From NCBI GenBank assembly GCA_964252015.1, contig CAXULW010000006.1, forward strand, positions 62,001-126,000: DNA of 64,000 nt. The letters run 5' to 3'. The notes under the pieces were generated by a model. The model searched no databases and had not been told where the DNA came from. It worked only from the letters and a program-made list of their open reading frames with translations. Shown in pieces: positions 25,672-33,809 of this stretch (position 1 is the stretch's first letter; each line of letters starts with the position of its first letter). This DNA comes from CAXSBR01 sp964252015 (GTDB lineage Bacteria > Actinomycetota > Actinomycetes > Mycobacteriales > Jatrophihabitantaceae). Position numbers and translations under genes: made by a program.

Positions 25672-26658
25672 ATGACGTACCAGCTCGGCACGTTCCGGAC
25701 CGCGAGCGGCGAGGACATCGCGGGGGTGCTGGTGGGCGATCGCGTCTTTGCATTGACCACCCTGGATCTCGGTGTCGATACGGTCGACGGTGTGCTCGCC
25801 GACTGGGCGCGCACCAAGGCCGTTCTCGACGCCGCTCTCAACGACGATGCCGACGATGCCGACGGTCCGCCGGCCGGGTCGTCGATCCCCTTGTCGTCAT
25901 TGGTGCCCACCGCGCCGTTCGTGCCGAACCGGGTCTTCCAGAGCGGTGCGAACTACCGCACACATGTCGTGCAGCTGATGGTGGCCGCGGCGGCGGAAAT
26001 GGGCCGGACCGACCTGGACGAAGTTCGCGCGATGGCCGTCGACACGATGGACGAGCGCGCCCGCTGTGGCACCCCGTACGTGTTTCTCGGCCTGCCTTCG
26101 GCCGTATGTGGGCCCCAAGACGACGTCATCCTCCCGGCGACCGGAATCCAGCACGACTGGGAACTCGAACTGGGGGTCGTCATCGGCGCGCACGCGTACC
26201 TCGTCGATCGCAATCAGGCCATGGACTGCGTCGCCGGTTACGTCGTGGTCAACGACCTCAGCACCCGGGACCGGATCTTTCGCGCGGACATACCGTCGAT
26301 CGGCACCGACTGGCTCGCCGGGAAGAATGCTCCCACTTTCCTGCCGCTAGGACCGTGGATCACGCCGGCTCAGTTCGTGGCCGATCCGATGAAGCTGCAG
26401 ATCACCCTGTCGCTCAACGGAACGGTGATGCAGGACGGAACGACGGCAGACATGATCTTCGACATCGGGCGCCTGATCGAACACGTCAGTGCTATCACCC
26501 CGCTGGTGCCGGGCGACCTTTTGCTCACGGGCTCACCCGCCGGCAACGGGGCGCACTACGGGCGTTATCTGCAGGCGGGCGACGTCATGGAATCAACCAT
26601 CACCGGTCTGGGGACGCAGCGCAACCGGTGCGTGGTGGTTGCGGCAGTGGCGCGATGA
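25672..26658 (+). CDS. fumarylacetoacetate hydrolase (FAH) family protein, copy 1
   Basis: FAH-fold protein of 328 residues. After a non-conserved N-terminus, PNRVFQSGANYRTH (about residue 85) opens the catalytic domain. DWELELGVVIGAHAYLVD and VAGYVVVNDLSTRD supply the acidic metal ligands, and TGSPAGNG is near the end. Members hydrolyse C-C bonds of acylpyruvates or hydrate/isomerise ring-cleavage products. The start has CGGAG upstream. The stop overlaps the ATG of the amidohydrolase that follows. One of three FAH genes within 4 kb; the chemistry points to processing of meta- or gentisate-type ring-opening products. Confidence 0.82.
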   Translation: MTYQLGTFRTASGEDIAGVLVGDRVFALTTLDLGVDTVDGVLADWARTKAVLDAALNDDADDADGPPAGSSIPLSSLVPTAPFVPNRVFQSGANYRTHVVQLMVAAAAEMGRTDLDEVRAMAVDTMDERARCGTPYVFLGLPSAVCGPQDDVILPATGIQHDWELELGVVIGAHAYLVDRNQAMDCVAGYVVVNDLSTRDRIFRADIPSIGTDWLAGKNAPTFLPLGPWITPAQFVADPMKLQITLSLNGTVMQDGTTADMIFDIGRLIEHVSAITPLVPGDLLLTGSPAGNGAHYGRYLQAGDVMESTITGLGTQRNRCVVVAAVAR

Positions 26659-27686
26659 GTGGCCCGCCGAGCCCGCAGAGCCACACGCCGACGGTGGACG
26701 TGCACGCGCATGTCGACGTACCTCCGATCGATGGGCTCGTCGACGGCCGGCCGGGCCTCGCCGCCGAACGCGCAACGCAACTGGCCACCTTCGGCGCGCA
26801 GTCGACCGCGCTCAACGTCGAACTGGCCCGAACGTCCTACCAGCCCCTGCTGAACACGCTGGAAGCTCGGCTGACGCGAATGGACGAAGCCGGGATCGAC
26901 GTCCAGGCCGTCAGCGTGGTGCCGACGCTGTACCACTATTGGGCCGACGAGGCGCTTGCGGCCGACATCGTCAGCGTTGCGAACAAGCACATCGCCGACC
27001 TCGTCGCCAAGGAGCCGCAACGCCTGGTCGGGCTGGCGACGGTGTCGTTGCAGCATCCGGTTCTGGCGGCTGATCAACTGCGCCAGGCGTTCGGCCTGGG
27101 CATGCGCGGCGTGCAGATCTCCACGTCGGTCGCCGGGCGCGACCTGTCGGACCGGTCACTCGATCCGTTCTGGGCAACGGCAGAGGAGCTCGGCACGTTC
27201 GTCTTCATCCACCCGTGGGGATGCAGCCTCGGGGCGCGGCTGGCGACGTCCTACCTGGGCAACATTGTCGGCAACCCGACCGAGACGACGTTGGCCCTGA
27301 CGCACCTGGTGTTCGGTGCGGTGTTCGACCGGTTTCCGGCGCTGCGGGTGTGTGGAGCACACGGTGGCGGGTACTTCCCGCACTACCTGGGCCGGGCCGA
27401 TCACGCCTACCGGGTGCGCCCGGAGAGCCGAACGATGGACCGACCGCCCAGCGCGTATCTGGATCACATCGTGGTGGACTCACTCGTCTACGATCCCGCG
27501 ATCCTGGCGGCGCTGGTGCGCGTGATGGGCGCCGATCACGTTGTCCTGGGTTCGGATTACCCGTTCGACATGGGCGTGACGGATCCGCTGGACCGCCTCG
27601 ACGCCGTCGGCCTGTCGACGACCGACCGGCAATTGATCGCCGGACGTACGGCGGCGCGGCTGCTCGCCTTGGCCACGGAGAGGTAG
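26655..27686 (+). CDS. amidohydrolase family protein (ACMSD-like decarboxylase)
   Basis: Amidohydrolase-2 family protein of 343 residues. It has VDVHAHVDVP at the N-terminus (HxH metal motif), FIHPWG (about residue 180), CGAHGGGYFPHYLGR (about residue 236) and LGSDYPFDMG (about residue 297). This set matches the aminocarboxymuconate-semialdehyde decarboxylase group, which decarboxylates ring-cleavage products or hydroxybenzoates via a bound zinc. It lies between two FAH genes (ATGA overlap before, 3-base gap after). Decarboxylation of an extradiol product is a good hypothesis. Confidence 0.8.
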   Translation: MSGPPSPQSHTPTVDVHAHVDVPPIDGLVDGRPGLAAERATQLATFGAQSTALNVELARTSYQPLLNTLEARLTRMDEAGIDVQAVSVVPTLYHYWADEALAADIVSVANKHIADLVAKEPQRLVGLATVSLQHPVLAADQLRQAFGLGMRGVQISTSVAGRDLSDRSLDPFWATAEELGTFVFIHPWGCSLGARLATSYLGNIVGNPTETTLALTHLVFGAVFDRFPALRVCGAHGGGYFPHYLGRADHAYRVRPESRTMDRPPSAYLDHIVVDSLVYDPAILAALVRVMGADHVVLGSDYPFDMGVTDPLDRLDAVGLSTTDRQLIAGRTAARLLALATER

Positions 27687-27689
27687 GAC

Positions 27690-28610
27690 ATGCGCTGGTG
27701 CACGTACTCGACCGCGACATCCGGCCCGGGCGTCGGACTCGTCGACGGCGCCACGGTGTACGGACTGCGCGGCCCGGCGACGCTCATCGAGATCCTGGGT
27801 ACGCCCGAAGCACTGGCCGACGCGGCTCGATCGGCGCGGTCGTCGCCGTCTGAAGTGCTGCCGTTGGCCGACGTGCATCTACACGCCCCGGTACCCGTTC
27901 CGCCCTCTGTGCGGGACTTCATGGCGTTCGAGGAGCATGTCGTCACATCGTCGACGGCGCTCGGGCTGGAGGTCGACCCGCTCTGGTACGAGATCCCGGT
28001 CTTCTACTTCAGCAACCCGGCAGCGGTCCGCGGTCCCTACGACGCGGTGCCGGTCGCACCGGGAAGCTTGGCATGGGACTTCGAGCTCGAGATCGCCGCG
28101 GTGATCGGCCGGCCCGGCTCGGACATCTCGGCGGCCGATGCGGATCGGCACATCGCCGGATACACGGTGCTGTGTGATTGGAGCGCACGTGATCTGCAGG
28201 AACGTGAGATGCGACTTCATCTCGGGCCGGCGAAGGGCAAGGACACGGCCACGAGTCTCGGACCGGTTCTAGTGACCCTCGATGAGCTGGAGCCCTTCCG
28301 CGCCGGCAACGCCTACGACCTGGCCATGACCGCAACCGTCAACGGACGGCGGTACAGCCAGGGCAATTTCTCTACCATCCATTGGAGCTTCGCAGAGCTG
28401 CTGGTCCACGCCTCACGCGGGACCGAACTGCGCACAGGCGACGTGATCGGCAGCGGCACGGTCGGCACCGGCTGCATCCTCGAGCTGTCCCGTACGCACG
28501 GCCTGAAAACCTATCCGTGGCTCGTACCCGGAGACGTCGTAACGCTGGCCATCGAGAACATCGGTGAGATCAGGGCAGTGGTCGAGCCGAGTGTTGCGGG
28601 CCGCGACTGA
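27690..28610 (+). CDS. fumarylacetoacetate hydrolase (FAH) family protein, copy 2
   Basis: FAH-fold protein of 306 residues. PSVRDFMAFEEHV opens the catalytic domain, DFELEIAAVIGRPGSDISA provides the acidic metal site, and HIAGYTVLCDWSARDLQEREM follows. The LGPAKGKDTATSLGP segment resembles full-length FAH and 2-oxo-hept-diene-dioate type enzymes. It is the third gene of an operon with another FAH protein and an ACMSD-like decarboxylase. A hydrolase or hydratase for a ring-opening product is expected; the precise step is unknown. Confidence 0.8.
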   Translation: MRWCTYSTATSGPGVGLVDGATVYGLRGPATLIEILGTPEALADAARSARSSPSEVLPLADVHLHAPVPVPPSVRDFMAFEEHVVTSSTALGLEVDPLWYEIPVFYFSNPAAVRGPYDAVPVAPGSLAWDFELEIAAVIGRPGSDISAADADRHIAGYTVLCDWSARDLQEREMRLHLGPAKGKDTATSLGPVLVTLDELEPFRAGNAYDLAMTATVNGRRYSQGNFSTIHWSFAELLVHASRGTELRTGDVIGSGTVGTGCILELSRTHGLKTYPWLVPGDVVTLAIENIGEIRAVVEPSVAGRD

Positions 28611-28695
28611 CAACGGCGGCTCACCCGCGCCACCGCGGGACGGATCCAGGCGAACCGGAGTCAGCCCACGGTGGTGATCCGCGTGGCGTTCAGTC

Positions 28696-28715
28696 CTACC
28701 TACCGTAGTAGGTAC
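28696..28715. promoter_or_regulatory. palindromic operator, copy 5 (FAH/VOC/ADH operon)
   Basis: CTACCTACCGTAGTAGGTAC matches copy 1 at 18 of 20 positions. It ends 35 bp before the GTG of the FAH gene that starts a three-gene operon. TACTAGGGTACGAT follows and may hold the -10 element. Spacing to the start codon (28-35 bp) is nearly the same for the four plus-strand sites. Confidence 0.75.
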
Positions 28716-28750
28716 TAGGGTACGATCGACAAAACACAGGAGGCAGATCA

Positions 28751-29674
28751 GTGAGCGCACCAACCGGGAACGACAGCTGGGCGTTGGTGAGCGTGGTCGG
28801 CGCGGGCGGTGCTCAACCTCAGGTCGGAGTCCAGCGGTTGGGTTCCCCGCAGGTTCGCATCCCCGCGTTCCTGCGCGGCTACCAGGGCGTTTTGGACGTG
28901 ATCCGCGATTGGAACGGGTTGGCGTCGCTGCTGCGCGCCCACGACGCCGAGGCCGGGGACCTGGTCGACTCGCCGCAGGTGGTCCTGCCGTTGCGCTACC
29001 CGGCGAAGGTGCTGTGCTCGGGACCCAACTACCGCGACCACCTGGCCGAGATGAAGCAATCCGGGTTGGGCGATTCGTGGACCGCGTACTTCTTCTTCAA
29101 GCCGCCCACCACCAGCCTCATCGGTCCGACCGATCCGGTGTTGGTCGGCCCGGACTGGCAGAGCGATCAAGTCGACTGGGAAGGCGAGCTTGCGGTGGTC
29201 ATGGCGCGTGGCGGGCGGGACATCGCGGTTGACGACGCGATGTCGTACGTGGCCGGCTATTGCGTCGCCAACGACATCTCGCTGCGCGGTCCGCACCGTC
29301 GCGACACGCCGGCGGCTCCGTTCGTCTGGGACTGGATCGCCTCCAAGGGGGCGGACACGTCGCTGCCGATCGGGCCCGGGCTCGTCCCGGCGTGGCAGAT
29401 CAACGACGTCCAGAAACTCTCCATCCAGACCCGGGTCAACGGCGAGCTACGCCAAGACGGCAACACCTCGGACATGGTGCTCGACATCGCAACGATGATC
29501 GCCCACGCCAGCGCGCAGCTCACGCTCGAACCCGGTGATGTCATCGTCACTGGGACACCGGCGGGTGTCGGCGCTTCGAGCGGAACGTTCCTCGCGCCGG
29601 GTGACGTGGTGCAGGTCGACATCCCCGGGGTCGGCAGTCTGCAGAACCGAATAGAGCTGAGGACCGCACGATGA
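28751..29674 (+). CDS. fumarylacetoacetate hydrolase (FAH) family protein, copy 3
   Basis: FAH-fold protein of 307 residues with a short N-terminal extension, the motif KVLCSGPNYRDHLAEMK (about residue 85), DWEGELAVVMARGGRDIAVDDA (acidic site), YVAGYCVANDISLRG, and the C-terminal VTGTPAGVGAS. This is the acylpyruvate hydrolase / 2-hydroxyhepta-2,4-diene-dioate isomerase type. GTG start with AGGAGG upstream. It is the first gene of the operon behind operator copy 5 and overlaps the VOC dioxygenase gene by ATGA. The pair suggests ring cleavage followed by hydrolysis. Confidence 0.83.
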   Translation: MSAPTGNDSWALVSVVGAGGAQPQVGVQRLGSPQVRIPAFLRGYQGVLDVIRDWNGLASLLRAHDAEAGDLVDSPQVVLPLRYPAKVLCSGPNYRDHLAEMKQSGLGDSWTAYFFFKPPTTSLIGPTDPVLVGPDWQSDQVDWEGELAVVMARGGRDIAVDDAMSYVAGYCVANDISLRGPHRRDTPAAPFVWDWIASKGADTSLPIGPGLVPAWQINDVQKLSIQTRVNGELRQDGNTSDMVLDIATMIAHASAQLTLEPGDVIVTGTPAGVGASSGTFLAPGDVVQVDIPGVGSLQNRIELRTAR

Positions 29675-30564
29675 CCCTGATCACGCACCTTCGCAGCGTC
29701 GCCATCACGGCCCAGGACCCCACGGCCCTGCTGCCATTCTATGAACAAACGTGGGGGCTGCAACGCGTCGCCGACACGGCTGACGGCGCGATCCAGTTGC
29801 GCGCCCGCGGGCGGGAACATCACGTTTTCACCCTCGCTCCGGGTGACGGGCACAGCCTGAAGCTGATCAGCCTGGCCGCGTCGTCGTCGGCCGCGGTCGA
29901 CAGCATCGTGGCCCGGGCGCGCTCCGCCGGCGCAGAGGTCGAACAGGATCCGGCACCGAGCACGGCTCCCGGCGGTGGCTATCGCGCGGTCGTGCGTGAC
30001 CCGGAGGGCCGGCGGTTGGAGATCAGTGCCGACGTCGTCGAGCACGACGGTCCGACCGCGCGGGAGTTCGGCCCGGATCGACTCAGCCACATCGTCCTCA
30101 ACTCGACAGACCTGGCGGCGTCCAAAGACTTCTACCAGCAGGTGCTCGGGTTCCGTATTTCGGACTGGTACGAGAACGACCAGATGGTTTTCCTGAGCTG
30201 CAACGAACTGCACCATTGCGTCGTGCTGACACCAGGGCGCTGGACGTCGCTGAACCACGTCGCGTTCGAAGTCGCATCCACCGATGAGGTCATGCGGGCG
30301 CTGGGCCGGATGCGCAAGGCCGGGTTCGACACCATCTGGGGACCGGGCCGGCACGGTCCCGGCGGAAACGTCTTCTGCTACTTCGTCGATCCCGTCGGCA
30401 ACGTCATCGAGTACACCGCGGAGTTGCTCCACCTCGCCGATGACTGGCAACCGCACTCCTGGGTCCGCAATCAGGAGAACGCCGACGTGTGGGGAACCAG
30501 CGGCGGCATCGGTCCTGAGGTCATCGCGGCCATGGCCAACCCGCCCGCCGGTGCGCGTCCGTGA
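29671..30564 (+). CDS. VOC superfamily extradiol dioxygenase (type I), paralogue 3
   Basis: Two-module VOC protein of 297 residues. The metal triad in the C-terminal module is His140 (RLSHIVLN), His196 (SLNHVAFE) and Glu247 (NVIEYTAE). GPGRHGPGGNVFCYFVDPVGN is nearly the same as in the 21423-22358 protein. A meta-cleaving dioxygenase is expected. It is coupled to an FAH hydrolase upstream and a zinc-type dehydrogenase downstream by stop-start overlaps on both sides. The substrate should be a catechol or 2,3-dihydroxybenzoate-type compound, by inference. Confidence 0.8.
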   Translation: MTLITHLRSVAITAQDPTALLPFYEQTWGLQRVADTADGAIQLRARGREHHVFTLAPGDGHSLKLISLAASSSAAVDSIVARARSAGAEVEQDPAPSTAPGGGYRAVVRDPEGRRLEISADVVEHDGPTAREFGPDRLSHIVLNSTDLAASKDFYQQVLGFRISDWYENDQMVFLSCNELHHCVVLTPGRWTSLNHVAFEVASTDEVMRALGRMRKAGFDTIWGPGRHGPGGNVFCYFVDPVGNVIEYTAELLHLADDWQPHSWVRNQENADVWGTSGGIGPEVIAAMANPPAGARP

Positions 30565-31607
30565 AAGCGACGGTGATCCAGGGTTTCGGCGGCCCGGACG
30601 TGCTGGTGCCGATCGAGCTGCCGCGGCCGGAGCCGGGTCCAGGCGAGGTGCGAATCCGCGTGCAGGCGGTGGCGGTCGCCCGGACGAAGGACGTGGCGGC
30701 GCGAGCCGGCCGCCCGCCTTTCGGGCCTCTGATCACCGCGTTCCCGCACGTCCTGGGAACCGAGCACGCCGGCCTGGTCGACGCGGTCGGACCCGACGCG
30801 GGTGAGCTGACCACGGGCACGCGAGTGGCGGTATCGGCGGTGCTGTCGTGCGACAAATGCCGGGCCTGTTCGGTAGGTCATGAGGAGGCCTGCGCGACGT
30901 TCGGCTTGATCGGCGTGCACCGTCAGGGCAGTTATGCCGAATTCGTCACTGTGCCGGCGACCAACGTTCACCGGGTGCCTGACGACGTCGACGCGATATC
31001 GGCCGCAGCGATTGCCGCCAACGGTCCGGTGGCCCGCGCCCAACTTGACGCCGGGCAGGTTGGTCCGGGCAGCACCGTGCTCGTCATCGGTGCCGGCGGG
31101 GCGCTTGGTTCGATGTCCGCGACGATGGCGGCGTGGCGCGGGGCGCGGGTGATCGGCGTCGACCGCCTCTCCGATCGCCCTGACCGCCTCGACGGGCTGC
31201 CCCTCTTCGCCGCAGTCGACGGCGACGCAGCCGAACTGGCCCAGTCGATCGCGTCAGCGGCCGGCAGCTGGGGTGTGGATTGCGTGATCGACAACTTGGG
31301 TCTGCCAAAGGTGTGGGAGGCGTACCGGCCCGCTGTGGCCGACATGGGGCGCATCGTCGTCTCAGGTGCGATCAACCACGATGCACTGCCCATGCGGCTA
31401 CTGCCCTTCTATCTGCGCAGCCAGTCGCTGATCGGTGTTCGTACTGGCAACCGCGCCCAGATGACGGCGGTGTGGCGCGACGTCACCGATGGATTCCGAC
31501 CACCCGGCACCCATGTGCAGCCGTTACCGTTCGCGGATGTGGCGACCGCGCACGCCCGGGTCGAAGCGGGCACGGCGCACGGACAGATCGTCCTCGAGGT
31601 GCCGTGA
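30561..31607 (+). CDS. zinc-type alcohol dehydrogenase / MDR oxidoreductase
   Basis: MDR protein of 348 residues. GTEHAGLVDAVG holds the HE pair, the structural zinc cysteines are in SCDKCRACSVGHEEAC, and the Rossmann motif is VLVIGAGGALGSMSATMAA. GTG start overlapping the VOC stop (GTGA). It resembles the dehydrogenase at 1347-2444 in length, zinc cluster and QGSYAEF/PGAYAEF segment. It ends the operon controlled by operator copy 5. It probably oxidises an alcohol or reduces an unsaturated ketone formed in the pathway. Confidence 0.83.
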   Translation: MKATVIQGFGGPDVLVPIELPRPEPGPGEVRIRVQAVAVARTKDVAARAGRPPFGPLITAFPHVLGTEHAGLVDAVGPDAGELTTGTRVAVSAVLSCDKCRACSVGHEEACATFGLIGVHRQGSYAEFVTVPATNVHRVPDDVDAISAAAIAANGPVARAQLDAGQVGPGSTVLVIGAGGALGSMSATMAAWRGARVIGVDRLSDRPDRLDGLPLFAAVDGDAAELAQSIASAAGSWGVDCVIDNLGLPKVWEAYRPAVADMGRIVVSGAINHDALPMRLLPFYLRSQSLIGVRTGNRAQMTAVWRDVTDGFRPPGTHVQPLPFADVATAHARVEAGTAHGQIVLEVP

Positions 31608-31672
31608 CCGGCTAACCCGCCGGGGCTGGGCGGGGCGGTCGGGTTTCGGATCACCGCGCCGCCACCTAAGAT

Positions 31673-31691
31673 CCCAAAACGTGCATTTGGG
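31673..31691. promoter_or_regulatory. inverted repeat upstream of whiB-like gene
   Basis: CCCAAA-ACGTGCA-TTTGGG is a perfect 6-bp inverted repeat. It lies between the end of the catabolic operon and the WhiB gene, about 65 bp before the ATG. It may be an operator or a weak terminator; there is no clear T-run. Confidence 0.3.
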
Positions 31692-31755
31692 GGTTCTGCG
31701 CACGGTTCGATGCCGGGCTCGCCTGACCCCTGTAGTGCGTTCGTACGGGGGATTG

Positions 31756-32067
31756 ATGACCAACCTGCCGCGCATCCCTGCCGCTCCAGCCAACTCAGGA
31801 TGGCAGTCCGATGCCGCCTGTCGTGGCCTCGGCGACGACCTGTTCTTCGCGCCCGGCAACGAGCGGGGGCAGACCAGGCGCCGTCGCGAGAACAGGGCGA
31901 AGGCCATCTGCGCGAAATGTTCGGTTGTCGGCCCATGTCTGGCCTGGGCGTTGGCCGCAGAGGAGGCGTACGGAGTGTGGGGAGGCCGAACGGAGGCCGA
32001 GCGTCTACGTCTCGGGGCGCCTAGCCGCTCAGGCTCCGGACCGACGACGCGTGCGTTACCCGACTGA
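31756..32067 (+). CDS. WhiB family transcriptional regulator
   Basis: Small protein of 103 residues. It has the four cysteines that bind a [4Fe-4S] cluster: Cys in DAACRGLG, then CAKCSVVGPC (CxxC and CxxxxxC). VWGGRTEAER is the glycine-rich turn and basic DNA-contact region of WhiB proteins. These are found only in actinobacteria and their phages, and they act with the principal sigma factor. The start ATG follows GGGGGATTG. It marks the end of the catabolic island. No partner gene is visible, since the segment downstream is decayed. Confidence 0.9.
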   Translation: MTNLPRIPAAPANSGWQSDAACRGLGDDLFFAPGNERGQTRRRRENRAKAICAKCSVVGPCLAWALAAEEAYGVWGGRTEAERLRLGAPSRSGSGPTTRALPD

Positions 32068-32169
32068 GTGGAGCAGATCAGCCGACGGCGTCGTCCTCCC
32101 CCACATGGCACGGCGGGTCCAACTCCACGACGAGAATTCGGTACTGCGCCGCAGCGCCCATCCCCTGCG

Positions 32170-32581
32170 CCCTAACATGCGGACGTCGGCTCCTTCGTCA
32201 AGCGCGAAGAGGGCCTTGAGCAGGCCGATGGTCCCGGTGCCGACGACCAGGACGTGATCACCTGGCGACAGCTAGGCGCCGCGTACCTGGCAGTCTCCGC
32301 AGCCGATCATGGTGTCGCCGGTGACACGACGACCCAGCCACGACGGATCGACCTGGGATCCGATCGCCGAAACCGTTCCGCACCACACGTGCCCGAGCCG
32401 CAACGGGTAGGCGGCGGCACCCTGATGTAGCAGGAGCATCTCGCCGGTCCAGAACTCGACGTCTGTGACGGCCATACCCCGACCCGGTGGATGTCGAGGA
32501 CGACCCCGTCGCGAGCTGGCACGGGGTCCGGGACCTCCTGGACTTTCCTTGTCGCGGTCCGGAGACGACGAACGCTCTCAT
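32170..32581 (-). pseudogene. zinc-dependent alcohol dehydrogenase, degenerate
   Basis: Fragments of one dehydrogenase are spread over three frames. MRAFVVSGPRQGK starts at 32581, VQEVPDPVPARDGVVLDIHR continues in a second frame, and TDVEFWTGEMLLLHQGAAAYP to CGDCQVRGA in a third, ending at a stop at 32272. The Rossmann piece DHVLVVGTGTIGLLKALFA follows directly, so the middle of the gene is missing. The start overlaps the stop of the DeoR remnant (ATGA), showing both were once one operon. At least two frameshifts and an internal deletion; not functional. The left boundary is approximate. Confidence 0.65.
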
Positions 32582-32790
32582 GGGACCTGGATCGGCGTCT
32601 GCCGGTGCCGGTTCGCCCCACCTGTGACCACCTGAGCCACGTCGTCCTTGTCGGCGTCGATCAGGTCGACGCCAGCGCCGCTGCACAGCTGGATCAGACA
32701 GGGGCAGGGGTTGTCGGTGACGATCGCTCCGACGGCGTCCAGGTCGCACACCTTTGCGAAGTCGGCCGTCCCGATTTCGTGCGATCCATG
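32578..32790 (-). pseudogene. DeoR-family regulator, C-terminal remnant
   Basis: The reading frame IGTADFAKVCDLDAVGAIVTD...GVDLIDADK resembles the C-terminal effector domain of DeoR/GlpR regulators. Upstream, VAMDRTK of the same domain lies in another frame, so a single-base change disrupts it, and no HTH region is found before the neighbouring regulator gene. It is followed by an alcohol dehydrogenase remnant, a combination common in sugar-alcohol operons. Confidence 0.5.
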
Positions 32791-32864
32791 GCGACCTTGC
32801 GGGCAAGTACCCACCGGATGGGTACATCCCGCCGGAGGCGCAAGCTCGCGCGCGAACGGCGGCC

Positions 32865-33707
32865 TCAGTCGGCGAAGGCCTGTGTACCCAGCACGATCGC
32901 CAGTTCCAGCCGTTCAGCGTCCTCGGTGCCGGGCTCGGTGGAGTAGAACATGATCCGCAGATCTTCCCCGGCGACGACGAGAACGTCGCAGTCGACTCCG
33001 ATGCGCCCGACCGCGGGATGGTCGATGTACTTGTGCCGCGCCGTGTCCTCGTGGGGTCGCAGGTCAGCCGATTCCCACAGTTCGAGGAAGCGCGGGCTGC
33101 ACCTGCGCAGCTCGGTGATCAGCCGTTGGACGCGTCGATCGGTCGGGTACTTCGCCGCCGTCATGCGCAGGTCCGCGACAAGCCCCTCCTGCTGCTCGGC
33201 CAGCTCGTGCGGGGCCTGGACCGCGATCGGGCCGGGCCCGGCGAGGTTGCGCCAGATCCCGTTGCGTGCGATGCCGGTCCAGGCGGACGCACCGGTGAGT
33301 GCGTCGTAGGCGTGATTAGTGACCACGAGGTTCCACATGGCGTCGTAGACCGCAACCGGGTTGCCCGCGAGGCGATCGAGCAGGCGCTGCAAGCTGGGTG
33401 GGATCCGTTGGGACACGGTCTGCCGCCCCGGAGCTGCCTGCCCACCGAGCCGAAACAGCAATCCCCGTTCCGGCTCGGAAAGACGCAGCGCGCGGGAGAG
33501 CGCCTCGATGACCTGGGATGACGGCGAACGGGCCCGCCCCTGCTCGAGCCGGGTCAGGTAGTCCACCGAGATGCCCGCCAGACCAGCGAGCTCCTCGCGG
33601 CGTAGCCCGCTCGCGCGTCGGTGTTCGCCAACCGGCAGCCCCACGACCTCAGCCGACGTGCGGTCCCGCCACCGGCGCAACGCCGGTCCGAACCCCTGAC
33701 CTTCCAC
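32865..33707 (-). CDS. helix-turn-helix transcriptional regulator, MmyB-like
   Basis: Protein of 280 residues. The N-terminal XRE-type HTH (about 10-75) includes RRASGLRREELAGLAGISVDYLTRLEQGRAR, the wording typical of actinobacterial MmyB-like regulators. The C-terminal PAS-like ligand domain contains NPVAVYDAMWNLVVTNHAYDALTG and WESADLRPHED. A GTG at 33707 after GGGAG is chosen; the open frame extends 85 codons upstream into the divergent SDR promoter. In this family the regulator usually represses an adjacent divergent SDR, as seen here with the gene at 33810. Confidence 0.8.
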   Translation of the reverse strand: MEGQGFGPALRRWRDRTSAEVVGLPVGEHRRASGLRREELAGLAGISVDYLTRLEQGRARSPSSQVIEALSRALRLSEPERGLLFRLGGQAAPGRQTVSQRIPPSLQRLLDRLAGNPVAVYDAMWNLVVTNHAYDALTGASAWTGIARNGIWRNLAGPGPIAVQAPHELAEQQEGLVADLRMTAAKYPTDRRVQRLITELRRCSPRFLELWESADLRPHEDTARHKYIDHPAVGRIGVDCDVLVVAGEDLRIMFYSTEPGTEDAERLELAIVLGTQAFAD

Positions 33708-33809
33708 GCGTCCAGTCTCCCTCTTAGACCGTGCCGATGTCCTGGCCCTGCCAGTCCTACGACACCTGGACGACTGCCTGACTTCGGGCGGGAGCGCGAA
33801 GATCGATCC

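Noticed and set aside
32086..32160. Separate small minus-strand gene with a readable C-terminal-like segment after the dehydrogenase remnant
   Set aside because: Only about 25 residues can be read, in a different frame, and no family is recognisable.
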